Assembly: GCF_900104805.1 (NCBI RefSeq)
Contig: NZ_LT629751.1
Coordinates: forward strand, 2,027,001-2,091,000
DNA: 64,000 nucleotides
DNA from: Pseudomonas oryzae
GTDB taxonomy: Bacteria > Pseudomonadota > Gammaproteobacteria > Pseudomonadales > Pseudomonadaceae
Reading direction: 5' to 3'
Part shown: piece after piece, positions 48,498-59,822 of the stretch
Layout: every line of letters begins with the position of its first letter
How positions within the stretch are numbered: position 1 is the first letter of the stretch
The notes under the pieces: model-generated
What the model was told of the DNA's origin: nothing
Seen by the model: only the letters and a program-made list of their open reading frames with translations
The model's database searches: none
Translations under genes and position numbers: made by a program

Positions 48498-49307
48498 TCA
48501 GAGCTTGGCCGGGGGCTGCTGCGCCTTCCAGCGCTCCAGATTGAGCTGGAGCAGGGACTGCGGCAGGCCGGCGTTGCGAAATTCTGTCATCTTTTTCGCC
48601 AGCTGTCCGCGCAGCCACGGGTGGTTGCACGCCGAGTTGTGCGACAGCGCGAGGTACAGCGGCTCCGCGCTGAGCGGCGGCTGCAGGGCGACCAGTTCGA
48701 TGGCCAGCCCCCGGCGCTCGACCTCCGCCAGCCCGGCGTAGCGCTCGAGCAGCAGGAAGTCCAGCTTGCCCTGCTGCAGCTGCTGCAGGGCCTGGCCGGT
48801 CTTGGCGCTGCGCTTGAGCTTGAGCGCATCGACCTGCGCCAGCAGCGGCTCGGCATAGCTGCCGGTTCCCACCGCCAGCCCGCGGTGGCTGGCCAGGTCG
48901 GCCAGCCGGGCGAACAGCGGTGCATGGTCGCGCTGCGCCCAGACATGCACCGGCACCTCGAGATAGGCCGGGTGGATGAAGTCGAACTGCTCCAGCCCGG
49001 CCGGCGTCAGGTAGCTGCCCGCCAGCAGGTCAACCCGGCCATTGAGCGCATCGTCGAGAGCCTCGGCACGCTTGCCGGTGTGGATCACCTCGACCTGTAC
49101 GCCCAGCTCCTGCCCCAGCGCCTTGAGCAGGTCGGCGCTGGCGCCCATCAGCTGCTCGGGGTGCTGCGGGTCCTGCCACAGGTAGGGCGGCTGGTCCGGT
49201 GCGCCGGTGGCGACCAGGCGCTCGCACTTGCCGGCGGCCAGGGCCTGGGTCGAGACGGCAAGCAGGGTGGCCAGGGTCACGCGCGACAGGAAGGAGCGAA
49301 CAGACAT
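48498..49307 (-). CDS. Family-3 extracellular solute-binding protein
   Basis: 269-aa periplasmic binding protein. The signal peptide (MSVRSFLSRVTLATLLAVSTQALA) is cleaved before AGKCERL. Two lobes of the SBP_bac_3 fold are visible: GAPDQPPYLWQDPQ, LMGASADLLKALGQELGV, then GRVDLLAGSYLTPAGLEQFDFIHPAY and LEVPVHVWAQRD. No permease or ATPase gene is nearby, so it may act as a sensor or orphan receptor rather than a transporter part. It heads the lipoprotein operon. Confidence 0.87.
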   Translation of the reverse strand: MSVRSFLSRVTLATLLAVSTQALAAGKCERLVATGAPDQPPYLWQDPQHPEQLMGASADLLKALGQELGVQVEVIHTGKRAEALDDALNGRVDLLAGSYLTPAGLEQFDFIHPAYLEVPVHVWAQRDHAPLFARLADLASHRGLAVGTGSYAEPLLAQVDALKLKRSAKTGQALQQLQQGKLDFLLLERYAGLAEVERRGLAIELVALQPPLSAEPLYLALSHNSACNHPWLRGQLAKKMTEFRNAGLPQSLLQLNLERWKAQQPPAKL

Positions 49308-49386
49308 GGAAATCCTCGAAATCGGTTGCCGGCAGCGCCGGGGCGCAGTGCAGGCAGGGTAACTGATCCAGGGGCGGAAAAAGGCG

Positions 49387-49416
49387 ACAAAAAACCCGCT
49401 CCGGGGAGCGGGTTTT
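49387..49416 (-). terminator. Intrinsic terminator of etfA
   Basis: On the minus strand AACCCGCTCC-CCGGAGCGGGTTTTTT forms a stable hairpin with a T-run, 17 nt after the etfA stop codon. It separates etfBA from the downstream solute-binding protein gene. Confidence 0.88.
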
Positions 49417-49432
49417 CGGGAGCGGAGCGTCC

Positions 49433-50362
49433 TTACAGGGACTGTTCCAGCTCAGGCACGGCTTCGAACAGGTCGGCGACCAGGCCGTAGTCGGCGACCT
49501 GGAAGATCGGCGCCTCCTCGTCCTTGTTGATCGCCACGATCACCTTGGAGTCCTTCATGCCGGCCAGGTGCTGGATGGCACCGGAGATGCCCACGGCGAT
49601 GTACAGCTCGGGGGCGACGATCTTGCCGGTCTGGCCGACCTGCAGGTCGTTGGGCACGAAGCCGGCATCGACGGCGGCGCGCGAGGCACCGACGGCGGCG
49701 CCGAGCTTGTCGGCCAGCTTGTAGAGCAGCTGGAAGTTGTCGCCGTTCTGCATGCCGCGGCCACCGGAGACCACCACGCGCGCCGAGCTCAGCTCCGGAC
49801 GGTCGGACTTGGCCAGCTCCTCGCCGACGAAGGCGGAGATACCGGCGTCACCGCCAACGGCAACCGCTTCGATGGCGGCGCTGCCACCCTCGGCGGCCAC
49901 GGCGTCGAAGCCGGTGCCGCGCACGGTGATCACCTTGACGGCAGCCGAGGACTGCACGGTGGCGATGGCGTTGCCGGCGTAGATCGGACGCTGGAAGGTG
50001 TCGGCGGAAACCACCTTGATGATCTCGGAGATCTGGTCGACGTCGAGCAGCGCGGCGACGCGCGGCAGCACGTTCTTGCCGGTGGTGGTGGCAGCGGCCA
50101 GCACGTGGCTGTAACCCTTGCCGAGCTCGGCTACCAGCGGGGCGACGTTTTCCGGCAGCTGGTGGGCGAAGGCGGCGTTGTCGGCGACCAGCACCTTGGC
50201 CACGCCGGCAACCTTGGCAGCGGCTTCGGCCACGGCGGCGCACCCCTGGCCGGCGACCAGCACGTGGATGTCGCCACCGATCTGTGCGGCGGCGGCCACG
50301 GTATTCAGGGTCGCGGCAGCCAGGGCGGCGTTGTTGTGTTCGGCAATGACGAGAATGGTCAT
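49433..50362 (-). CDS. etfA: Electron transfer flavoprotein alpha subunit
   Basis: FAD-binding alpha subunit of 309 aa. With EtfB it accepts electrons from acyl-CoA, sarcosine and other dehydrogenases and hands them to ETF-ubiquinone oxidoreductase. The FAD domain includes [50 protein letters not shown] and [33 protein letters not shown] in sections. The ATG overlaps the etfB stop by one base, so translation is coupled. Confidence 0.97.
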   Translation of the reverse strand: MTILVIAEHNNAALAAATLNTVAAAAQIGGDIHVLVAGQGCAAVAEAAAKVAGVAKVLVADNAAFAHQLPENVAPLVAELGKGYSHVLAAATTTGKNVLPRVAALLDVDQISEIIKVVSADTFQRPIYAGNAIATVQSSAAVKVITVRGTGFDAVAAEGGSAAIEAVAVGGDAGISAFVGEELAKSDRPELSSARVVVSGGRGMQNGDNFQLLYKLADKLGAAVGASRAAVDAGFVPNDLQVGQTGKIVAPELYIAVGISGAIQHLAGMKDSKVIVAINKDEEAPIFQVADYGLVADLFEAVPELEQSL

Positions 50363-51111
50363 CAGATCACCTTCGCTTCGTTCTTCAGTTTCTCGACCAG
50401 TTCGGCCACCGACTTTACCTTGATGCCGGCGCTGCGCGCGGCCGGCGCTTCGACCTTGAGGGTCTTCACGGTGGAGGCGGTGGACACGCCGAGAGCATCC
50501 GGAGTCAGCACGTCGAGCGGCTTCTTCTTGGCCTTCATGATGTTGGGCAGCGAGGCGTAGCGCGGCTCGTTGAGACGCAGGTCGGTGGTGACGATGGCCG
50601 GGAGCTTGAGGGCCACGGTCTGCAGGCCACCGTCGATCTCGCGGGTGACGTTGACCTTGTCGCCGGCCACCTCGACCTTGGAGGCGAAGGTGCCCTGGGC
50701 GAAGCCGGTCAGCGCGGCGAGCATCTGGCCGGTCTGGTTGTTGTCGCTGTCGATGGCCTGCTTGCCGGTGATGATCAGCTGCGGCTGCTCCTTGTCGACC
50801 ACGGCCTTGAGCAACTTGGCCACGGCCAGGGAATTCAGCTCGTCATTGGACTCGACCAGGATGGCGCGATCGGCGCCGAGGGCCAGGGCGGTACGCAGTT
50901 GCTCCTGGGCAGCGGTCGGGCCGACGGAGACCGCGACGATCTCGGTGGCTACCCCCTTCTCCTTCAGACGCACCGCTTCTTCCACGGCGATCTCGCAGAA
51001 CGGGTTCATCGACATCTTGACGTTGGCGAGATCGACGCCGGAATTGTCCGCCTTGACGCGGACCTTGACGTTGTAATCGACCACGCGTTTGACAGCTACC
51101 AGAATCTTCAT
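50362..51111 (-). CDS. etfB: Electron transfer flavoprotein beta subunit
   Basis: AMP-binding beta subunit of 249 aa. Starts [20 protein letters not shown] and carries [28 protein letters not shown], the family signature [40 protein letters not shown] in parts, and a lysine-rich C-terminus. Codon use suggests good expression. First gene of etfBA. Its upstream region is shared with the divergent ETF-QO gene. Confidence 0.97.
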   Translation of the reverse strand: MKILVAVKRVVDYNVKVRVKADNSGVDLANVKMSMNPFCEIAVEEAVRLKEKGVATEIVAVSVGPTAAQEQLRTALALGADRAILVESNDELNSLAVAKLLKAVVDKEQPQLIITGKQAIDSDNNQTGQMLAALTGFAQGTFASKVEVAGDKVNVTREIDGGLQTVALKLPAIVTTDLRLNEPRYASLPNIMKAKKKPLDVLTPDALGVSTASTVKTLKVEAPAARSAGIKVKSVAELVEKLKNEAKVI

Positions 51112-51427
51112 GGATTCCTCATGTTCTCCGGTGAGTTGTTGTGGCGGCGCAGGGTGCCGCCAGGCCGGGCTGCCCGCCGGGTCGAACCGACTCTCGGCTA
51201 TACCGCGACCGACATAAACGCAGTATCTTGACCGCATCCCCAAACCCGGTCAATACGACAAAACTTCCACTCCGCTGGCGCCGCCCTTTAAAATGCGCGC
51301 CTTTCAGCCAGTACCCAACAGACGCTTGTATCAGAGTTGCTGTCCAGCGTAAAAATACTGCGCTGCACAAAAACCGCCTTGCGGATTCCAACAAGCAGAT
51401 TGCCAGCCTTGAGTTAGGAGATAGAGA
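51112..51427. other. Divergent etfB / ETF-QO regulatory region
   Basis: 316 bp without genes, holding promoters for both directions. On the minus strand TTGACC (complement of 51247-51252 region) could be the -35 of etfB. On the plus strand TTGTAT and TAAAAA, 18 nt apart near 51328-51357, could serve ETF-QO. An inverted repeat at 51223-51256 overlaps the putative etfB promoter. Confidence 0.45.
51223..51256. promoter_or_regulatory. Inverted repeat, candidate operator for etf genes
   Basis: GTATCTTGACCG (51223-51234) and CGGTCAATAC (51247-51256) are imperfect inverted repeats around a 12-nt spacer. The position over the presumed etfB promoter suggests an operator for an unknown regulator. This is inference only. 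Confidence 0.35.
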
Positions 51428-53083
51428 GTGGAACGCGAATACATGGAATTCGACGTCGTCATCGTCGGAGCGGGCCCTGCCGGCCTGTCCGCCGCCTGCC
51501 GTCTGAAGCAGAAGGCCGCCGAAGCCGGCCAGGAGCTCAGCGTCTGCGTGGTGGAGAAAGGCTCCGAAGTCGGCGCCCACATCCTCTCCGGCGCGGTGTT
51601 CGAGCCACGCGCGCTCGATGAACTGTTCCCCGACTGGCAGGCCCTCGGCGCGCCGCTCAACACCCCGGTCAAGCGCGACGACATCTATCTGCTCAAGAAC
51701 GACTCCGCCGCCAGCAAGATCCCCGACTTCGCCGTGCCCAGGACCATGCACAACGAAGGCAACTACATCATCTCCCTCGGCAACCTGTGCCGCTGGCTGG
51801 CCCAACAGGCCGAGAACCTCGGCGTGGAGATCTACCCGGGCTTCGCCGCCCAAGAAGCGCTGATCGACGACAAGGGCGTGGTGCGCGGCATCGTCACCGG
51901 CGATCTCGGCGTCGATCACGCAGGCAACCCCAAGGACGGCCTGTACACCCCGGGCATGGAGCTGCGCGCCAAGTACACCCTGTTCGCCGAGGGCTGCCGC
52001 GGCCATATCGGCAAGCAGCTGATCGCGAAGTACCAGTTGGACGCCAAGGCCGACGCCCAGCACTACGGCATCGGCATCAAGGAGCTGTGGGAGATCGATC
52101 CGGCCAAACACGAGCCGGGCCTGGTGGTGCACACCGCCGGCTGGCCGCTGAACGACGACAACCCGGGCGGCTCCTTCCTCTACCACCTGGAGAACAACCA
52201 GGTGGTGGTCGGCCTGATCGTCGACCTGTCCTACAGCAACCCCTACCTGTCGCCGTTCGACGAGTTCCAGCGCTACAAGCACCACCCGGTGATCAGGCAG
52301 TACCTGGAGGGCGGCAAGCGCATCGCCTACGGCGCCCGCGCCATCTGCAAGGGCGGCCTGAACTCGCTGCCCAAGATGGTCTTCCCCGGCGGCGCGCTGA
52401 TCGGCTGCGACGCCGGCACCCTCAACTTCGCCAAGATCAAGGGCAGCCACACCGCGATGAAGTCCGGCATGCTGGCCGCCGAGGCGATCGTCGAGGCGCT
52501 GGCCGCCGGTCGCGAGGGCGGCGACGAGCTGAACAACTACGTCAAGGCCTTCGAGGACAGCTGGCTGTACGACGAGCTGTTCCGCAGCCGCAACTTCGGC
52601 GCGGCGATCCACAAGTTCGGCGCCATCCTCGGCGGCGCATTCAACTTCGTCGACCAGAACCTGTTCGGCGGCAAGATCCCGCTCACCCTGCACGACAATA
52701 AGCCGGACCATGCCTGCCTGAAGCCGGCCGCCCAGTCCCAGCGCATCGACTATCCCAAGCCGGACGGCAAGCTCAGCTTCGACAAGCTGTCCTCGGTGTT
52801 CCTCTCCAATACCAACCACGAGGAAGACCAGCCCTGCCACCTGAGGCTGGCCGACGCCTCGATCCCGCTGGCGAAGAACCTGCCGCTCTTTGATGAGCCG
52901 GCGCAGCGCTACTGCCCGGCCGGGGTGTACGAGATCGTCACCCAGGAAAACGGCGAGAAGAAGTTCCAGATCAACGCGCAGAACTGCGTGCACTGCAAGA
53001 CCTGCGACATCAAGGACCCGGCGCAGAACATCACCTGGGTCGCTCCAGAAGGCACTGGCGGGCCGAACTACCCCAACATGTAA
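51428..53083 (+). CDS. Electron transfer flavoprotein-ubiquinone oxidoreductase
   Basis: Membrane-associated FAD and 4Fe-4S protein of 551 aa that oxidises ETF and reduces ubiquinone. FAD motif VIVGAGPAGLSAACRL at 11-26, AEGCRGHIGKQL, the ubiquinone/membrane loop around VVGLIVDLSYSNPYLSPFDEF, and four cluster cysteines Cys496, Cys520, Cys523 and Cys526 (CPAGVYEIV and NCVHCKTCDIKDP). The start is GTG 51428 with AGGAG 7 nt upstream (MEREYMEFDVV). It is divergent from its electron donor genes etfBA. Confidence 0.97.
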   Translation: MEREYMEFDVVIVGAGPAGLSAACRLKQKAAEAGQELSVCVVEKGSEVGAHILSGAVFEPRALDELFPDWQALGAPLNTPVKRDDIYLLKNDSAASKIPDFAVPRTMHNEGNYIISLGNLCRWLAQQAENLGVEIYPGFAAQEALIDDKGVVRGIVTGDLGVDHAGNPKDGLYTPGMELRAKYTLFAEGCRGHIGKQLIAKYQLDAKADAQHYGIGIKELWEIDPAKHEPGLVVHTAGWPLNDDNPGGSFLYHLENNQVVVGLIVDLSYSNPYLSPFDEFQRYKHHPVIRQYLEGGKRIAYGARAICKGGLNSLPKMVFPGGALIGCDAGTLNFAKIKGSHTAMKSGMLAAEAIVEALAAGREGGDELNNYVKAFEDSWLYDELFRSRNFGAAIHKFGAILGGAFNFVDQNLFGGKIPLTLHDNKPDHACLKPAAQSQRIDYPKPDGKLSFDKLSSVFLSNTNHEEDQPCHLRLADASIPLAKNLPLFDEPAQRYCPAGVYEIVTQENGEKKFQINAQNCVHCKTCDIKDPAQNITWVAPEGTGGPNYPNM

Positions 53084-53091
53084 GCACTGAC

Positions 53092-53116
53092 GAAAAGGCC
53101 CTGCGGGGCCTTTTCC
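53092..53116. terminator. Terminator between ETF-QO and DUF1285 genes
   Basis: GAAAAGGCCC-TGC-GGGGCCTTTTC with A and T stretches on either side can end both converging transcripts. Confidence 0.82.
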
Positions 53117-53128
53117 GTTTCTGCCGCC

Positions 53129-53695
53129 CTACTCCGGCTGCGGCGCGATGGGGAAGTACTCGCCGCCGCTCCACACGCCGAGCCAGACCTGTCCGTCGAT
53201 CTCCCGCGGCACCGCCAGCTCGACCAGCTGGTAGAACACGTTGCGATGGATCAGCGCCTCCAGGTTAGCGCGCACGTGCACGTAGGGCGACGGCTCGCCG
53301 CTCTGTGCATCCAGCACGACGCGCAGCGGGTGCTCTGCCCCGGCCACCAGCTCGTCGTCGACATTGGTGCGAAAACGCAGCGCCTGGCCCTCCCCCGCCC
53401 CCTCGACCTCCATCTCCACCGCCACGAAGGGCGCATCGTCGACGCGGATGCCCACCTTCTCGACCGGCGTGACCAGGAAGTAGTCGTCGCCATCGCGGCG
53501 CAGGATGGTCGAGAACAGCCGCACCATCGCCGGACGGCCGATCGGCGTACCGAGGTAGTGCCAGCTGCCGTCGCGGGCGATGCGCATGTCGATGTCGCCG
53601 CAGAACGGCGGATTCCATAGATGCACCGGCGGCAGACCGCCCTTGCTGGCGGGAATCTGCTGCAGCAGATCGCCGGCCTTGTCCGTATCGCTCAT
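53129..53695 (-). CDS. DUF1285 domain-containing protein
   Basis: 188-aa cytosolic protein. The chain matches DUF1285, with [70 protein letters not shown] recognisable in sections and the ending [15 protein letters not shown]. The fold is PH-like in solved homologues and the role is unknown. Start ATG 53695 ([11 protein letters not shown]). It is convergent with ETF-QO and divergent from the aminotransferase gene. Confidence 0.87.
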   Translation of the reverse strand: MSDTDKAGDLLQQIPASKGGLPPVHLWNPPFCGDIDMRIARDGSWHYLGTPIGRPAMVRLFSTILRRDGDDYFLVTPVEKVGIRVDDAPFVAVEMEVEGAGEGQALRFRTNVDDELVAGAEHPLRVVLDAQSGEPSPYVHVRANLEALIHRNVFYQLVELAVPREIDGQVWLGVWSGGEYFPIAPQPE

Positions 53696-53778
53696 CGCCC
53701 CTCCTCTACGGAAAACGCCCGGTTCGTCCGGACCGAACGGTATGATGCCGCAAACCAGCATATTGCAGGAGCACGAGC

Positions 53779-54906
53779 ATGCGCGATTGGCAAGACGAAT
53801 TCCCCCAGGAGCCGGGCCTGCGCTACCTCAACCACGCGGCCGTAGCCCCCTGGCCACGGCGCGCCAGCGAAGCGGTGTGCGCCTTCGCCGAACAGAACCT
53901 GCGCATCGGCGCGCGCGACTACCCGCAGTGGCTGCAGGTGGAACAGCGCCTGCGCCAGCGCCTGACCCGGCTGCTCAACGCGCCGTCCAGCGCCGACGTG
54001 GCGCTGGTGAAGAACACCTCGGAAGCGCTGTCGTTCGTCGCCTTCGGCCTCGACTGGCGCGCCGGCGACCAAGTGGTGATCAGCGACCAGGAGTTCCCCT
54101 CCAACCGGGTGGTGTGGGAGGCGTTGCGCCCGCAGGGCGTCGAGGTCATCGAGGTGGACATCGCCGGGGCCGATCCGGAGGGCGCCCTGCTCGCCGCCTG
54201 CACGCCGCGCACCCGCCTGCTGGCGATCAGCGCGGTGCAGTACGCCAGCGGCCTGCGTCTGGACATGCAGCGTATCGGCGCCGGCTGCACGCAACGCGGC
54301 GTGCTGCTGTGCATCGACGCCATCCAGCAGCTCGGCGCCCAGCCGTTCGACGTGCAGGCCAGCGGCTGCGCCTTCGCCATGGCCGACGGCCACAAGTGGC
54401 TGCTCGGCCCGGAAGGCCTCGGGGTGTTCTACTGCCGCCGAGACCTGCGCGAGCAGCTCAGGCTGCACGAGTACGGCTGGCACATGCTGGAAGATATCGG
54501 CAACTACGACCGCCGCGACTGGCAGCCGGCGCGCAGCGCGCGGCGCTTCGAGTGCGGCAGCCCGAACATGCTCGGCGCCACGGCGCTGGAGGCCAGCCTG
54601 GCGCTGCTCGATGAGGTCGGCATGGCCCGGGTGGCGACGCTGATCGAGGCGCGCATCGCCCAGCTGCAGGCCGGCATCGTCACCCTGCCCGGCGCCCGAC
54701 TGCTGAGCCCACGGGAGCCGGAGCGACGGGGCGGCATCCTGACCTTTACCCTGAACGACCGGGACAATGCCGCACTGTTCGAGAGCCTCAGGCAGAACCA
54801 GGTCGTCTGCGCCCTGCGCGGCGGCGGCATCCGCCTGTCGCCGCATTTCTATACGGCGGAAACGGTGATCGAGGAAACGCTTGAATTGCTTGCACAACTG
54901 GCCTGA
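53779..54906 (+). CDS. Class V aminotransferase-fold PLP enzyme
   Basis: 375-aa PLP-dependent protein similar to cysteine desulfurases and isopenicillin-N epimerase-like enzymes. The PLP lysine is about Lys206 in [37 protein letters not shown] holds the PLP-binding Asp and Gln, and [17 protein letters not shown] the phosphate-binding Thr/Ser. The C-terminal segment [25 protein letters not shown] is typical. The persulfide cysteine loop of true desulfurases is not evident. Substrate unknown. An rgsA-like sRNA gene follows. Confidence 0.87.
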   Translation: MRDWQDEFPQEPGLRYLNHAAVAPWPRRASEAVCAFAEQNLRIGARDYPQWLQVEQRLRQRLTRLLNAPSSADVALVKNTSEALSFVAFGLDWRAGDQVVISDQEFPSNRVVWEALRPQGVEVIEVDIAGADPEGALLAACTPRTRLLAISAVQYASGLRLDMQRIGAGCTQRGVLLCIDAIQQLGAQPFDVQASGCAFAMADGHKWLLGPEGLGVFYCRRDLREQLRLHEYGWHMLEDIGNYDRRDWQPARSARRFECGSPNMLGATALEASLALLDEVGMARVATLIEARIAQLQAGIVTLPGARLLSPREPERRGGILTFTLNDRDNAALFESLRQNQVVCALRGGGIRLSPHFYTAETVIEETLELLAQLA

Positions 54907-55029
54907 AGGCCGCGCCAGACAGCCATTGATGCGGTGACGCAATCAGCAGACACGAAACTATTTCAAATCCGTTTTAAAACAGCGTGACTCGAACCTATCA
55001 GACGCGGATGGCTGGTCAATACTGTTAAT

Positions 55030-55150
55030 CACTGATGTGCGGCACTCTCCCCCAAGTGCCCGTCAGGCGGAGCAGCGTGGAGCGCCTGTTCCGGTTTCAC
55101 TCCTAATGGTCTTGACCCGGATTCATCCCCCAGAATCCGGGTTTTTTTTT
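55030..55150 (+). ncRNA. rgsA: RgsA (P16)-like small RNA
   Basis: The 250-bp gap before the tatD-family gene holds a sigma-S style -10 box CAATACT at 55017-55023 (consensus CTATACT), then about 120 nt with several short stems and an intrinsic terminator CCCGGATTC/GAATCCGGG plus nine T at 55116-55150. No open frame fits. P. aeruginosa RgsA, a RpoS-dependent sRNA of about 120 nt linked to oxidative stress, lies in the gap before the same tatD-family gene (PA2959). Size, position and terminator agree. The exact 5' end is inferred from the -10 box. Confidence 0.72.
55116..55150 (+). terminator. Terminator of the RgsA-like sRNA
   Basis: Perfect 9-bp stem CCCGGATTC with GAATCCGGG followed by nine T. 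The T-run is only on the plus strand, so it ends a rightward transcript although the next gene reads leftward. Confidence 0.88.
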
Positions 55151-55157
55151 GCGCGGT

Positions 55158-55949
55158 TCAGATTCTGGGCGGTACGGCGAGCGGAAACAGGCGATGGAAG
55201 TTGGCCGTGGTCTGCTCCGCCAGGGCCTCAATCGACACCCCGCGCAGTCCGGCGAGGAACTCCGCGACGTCGCGCACGTACTCCGGCAGGTTGGACTTGC
55301 CGCGATGCGGTACCGGCGCCAGGTAAGGCGCGTCGGTCTCCACCAGCAGGCGGTCGGCCGGCACCCGGCGGGCCACCTCGCGCAGCGCCTCGGCGTTGCG
55401 GAAGGTGACGATGCCGGACAGGGAGATGTAGTAGCCCATGTCCAGGGCCGCCTCGGCCATCGCCCAGTCTTCGGTGAAGCAGTGCAGCACGCCGGCCTGC
55501 GGCAGGTCGGCCTCGCGCAGCATGGCCAGGGTATCGGCGCGCGCCTCGCGGGTGTGCACGATGACCGGCTTGCCGGTCTGCCGGGCGGCTTCCAGGTGCA
55601 GCCGGAAACCGGCCTGTTGCAGGCTGGCGGCTTCCGGCTGGTAGTGATAGTCGAGGCCGGTTTCGCCGATGGCGACCACACGCGGATCGCCCAACTCGCC
55701 CAGCAGCCAGTCGAGCACCGGCTCGCGGCCGGGCTCGAGATCCAGCGGATGGACTCCAACCGAGCAGTACACGTCGCGGTAGCTGGCCGCCAGACGACGC
55801 ACCGCCGCAGCGTTGTCGGCGCTGACGCCGATGCACAGGAACAGGCCGACACCGCGGCCACGGGCTGCCGCCAGGGCGGCATCGAGGGAACCGCCGTGGG
55901 CCTTGAGGTCCAGGCGGTCGAGATGGCAATGGGAGTCTACGAGGATCAT
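55158..55949 (-). CDS. TatD-family hydrolase (YcfH-like)
   Basis: Metal-dependent deoxyribonuclease-like enzyme of 263 aa. The N-terminal metal motif HxH is present (VDSHCHLDRL, His7 and His9), with SVGVHPLDLE, IGETGLDYHY (Glu ligand), VIVHTREA, LHCFTEDWAMAEAALDMGYYISLSG and LVETDAPYLAPVPHRG. This is the YcfH/YabD subgroup, unlike TatD proper at 17454. Its ATG overlaps the pilZ stop by one base, and it is the last gene of the plsX-to-pilZ operon. Confidence 0.94.
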   Translation of the reverse strand: MILVDSHCHLDRLDLKAHGGSLDAALAAARGRGVGLFLCIGVSADNAAAVRRLAASYRDVYCSVGVHPLDLEPGREPVLDWLLGELGDPRVVAIGETGLDYHYQPEAASLQQAGFRLHLEAARQTGKPVIVHTREARADTLAMLREADLPQAGVLHCFTEDWAMAEAALDMGYYISLSGIVTFRNAEALREVARRVPADRLLVETDAPYLAPVPHRGKSNLPEYVRDVAEFLAGLRGVSIEALAEQTTANFHRLFPLAVPPRI

Positions 55950-56305
55950 TACATGGTCAGGGTCGGGCGTTCGGACTTGAGCGCGCCGGCCAGATAGGTC
56001 TCGATCTTGTTGCGGGTGACGCGGTCGCCGTCGTTGAACTGCACGCCGATGCCGGCCTGACGGTTGCCCTGGGCTCCCTTGGGGGTGACCCAGACCACCT
56101 TGCCGGCGACCGGAAGCTTTTCCGGCTCGTCCATCAGGCTCAGCAGCATGAACACCTCGTCGCCGAGACGATAGGTCTTGCTGGTGGGCACGAACAGGCC
56201 GCCATTGCGTACGAAGGGCATGTAGGCCGCGTACAGCTGGGCCTTGTCCTTGAGGGCGACGGTCAGGATGGCGTTACGACCGCCAAGGTTCGGGGGCATG
56301 CTCAT
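55949..56305 (-). CDS. pilZ: Type IV pilus biogenesis protein PilZ
   Basis: 118-aa PilZ protein needed for type IV pilus assembly and twitching. The chain matches PilZ itself: NAILTVALKDKAQLYAAYMPFVRNGGLFV, then YRLGDEVFMLLSLMDEPEKLPVAGKVVWVTPKGAQ and AGIGVQF in sections. It lacks the N-terminal RxxxR arginines used for c-di-GMP, as known for true PilZ orthologues, so it should work by protein contacts. It lies 34 nt downstream of holB and overlaps the tatD-family start codon by one base. Confidence 0.96.
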   Translation of the reverse strand: MSMPPNLGGRNAILTVALKDKAQLYAAYMPFVRNGGLFVPTSKTYRLGDEVFMLLSLMDEPEKLPVAGKVVWVTPKGAQGNRQAGIGVQFNDGDRVTRNKIETYLAGALKSERPTLTM

Positions 56306-56339
56306 GGAAGTACTTCCGAGGCTGAAGCAGTCATCGATT

Positions 56340-59003
<2,664 letters not shown>

Positions 59004-59006
59004 GAA

Positions 59007-59822
59007 TCAGACATCCACCAGGTCGGTGAGCATTAGCTGGAGTTTACGGGTCAGCCCGCCGACCGGCCAGACATGGGTCTCAAAGGCCACCACCGGCCAG
59101 ATGCCATACTGGCTGTTGCAGAGAAATACCTCGTCCGCCGCCAGCAAGTCGGCATAATCGAGATCGACGACGCGGCAAGCGACTCCGGCAGCGACTGCCC
59201 GCTCGAGGATTTCCGCGCGCATCACCCCGGCCACCCCGCAGCGGGTCAGCGCAGGCGTCAGCAACTCGCCGTCCCTGACCAGGAACAGGTTGCTGAACAC
59301 ACCCTCGATCGGCCGCCCATTGTGGTCGCGCATCAGGCCCTCGGCACAGGCCGGATCCTGCCACTCGCTGCGGGCGAGCACCTGCTCCAGACGATTGAGA
59401 TGCTTGAGCCCGGCCAACAGCGGTTGTTCCGCCAGGCGGGTCGCGCAGGGGAACAGACGAATGCCGTCGAGGCGATGCCGCGGCGGATAGGCAGGCACCG
59501 GGCCGCCACTGAGGATGCGCCGGCAACGGGCGTCGACTGGCGGTGCGTAACCGCGCTGACCATCGCCGCGGGTGACGATCAGCTTGGCCACCCCCTGACG
59601 GAGTTCGCCGGCGAACGCGAGCAACTCGCTGCGCACCAGGGCGAGATCGAGAGGCAGAACCAGACGGCGAGCACCCTCGGCCAGCCGCTGCATGTGCCGC
59701 TCGAGCAGGGCGATCCGGCCTTGGCGCACGGCGATGGTCTCGAACAGACCATCGCCGTAGGCCAATCCACGGTCGGAGACCGGCAGCGTGTCTGCCGGAC
59801 GACCGTCGATCCACACCGGCAT
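59007..59822 (-). CDS. pabC: Aminodeoxychorismate lyase
   Basis: PLP enzyme that releases p-aminobenzoate from aminodeoxychorismate for folate. 271 aa, fold type IV. The PLP lysine is Lys140 in LAGLKHLNRLEQVLARSE; SDRGLAYGDGLFETIAV at the N-terminus and EVFLCNSQYGIWPV near the C-terminus are class-IV motifs. ATG 59822 overlaps the fabF stop by one base. Confidence 0.95.
   Translation of the reverse strand: MPVWIDGRPADTLPVSDRGLAYGDGLFETIAVRQGRIALLERHMQRLAEGARRLVLPLDLALVRSELLAFAGELRQGVAKLIVTRGDGQRGYAPPVDARCRRILSGGPVPAYPPRHRLDGIRLFPCATRLAEQPLLAGLKHLNRLEQVLARSEWQDPACAEGLMRDHNGRPIEGVFSNLFLVRDGELLTPALTRCGVAGVMRAEILERAVAAGVACRVVDLDYADLLAADEVFLCNSQYGIWPVVAFETHVWPVGGLTRKLQLMLTDLVDV

Noticed and set aside
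55949-56305. c-di-GMP binding by PilZ
   Set aside because: The RxxxR motif is absent, in line with what is known for PilZ itself, so I do not annotate nucleotide binding.
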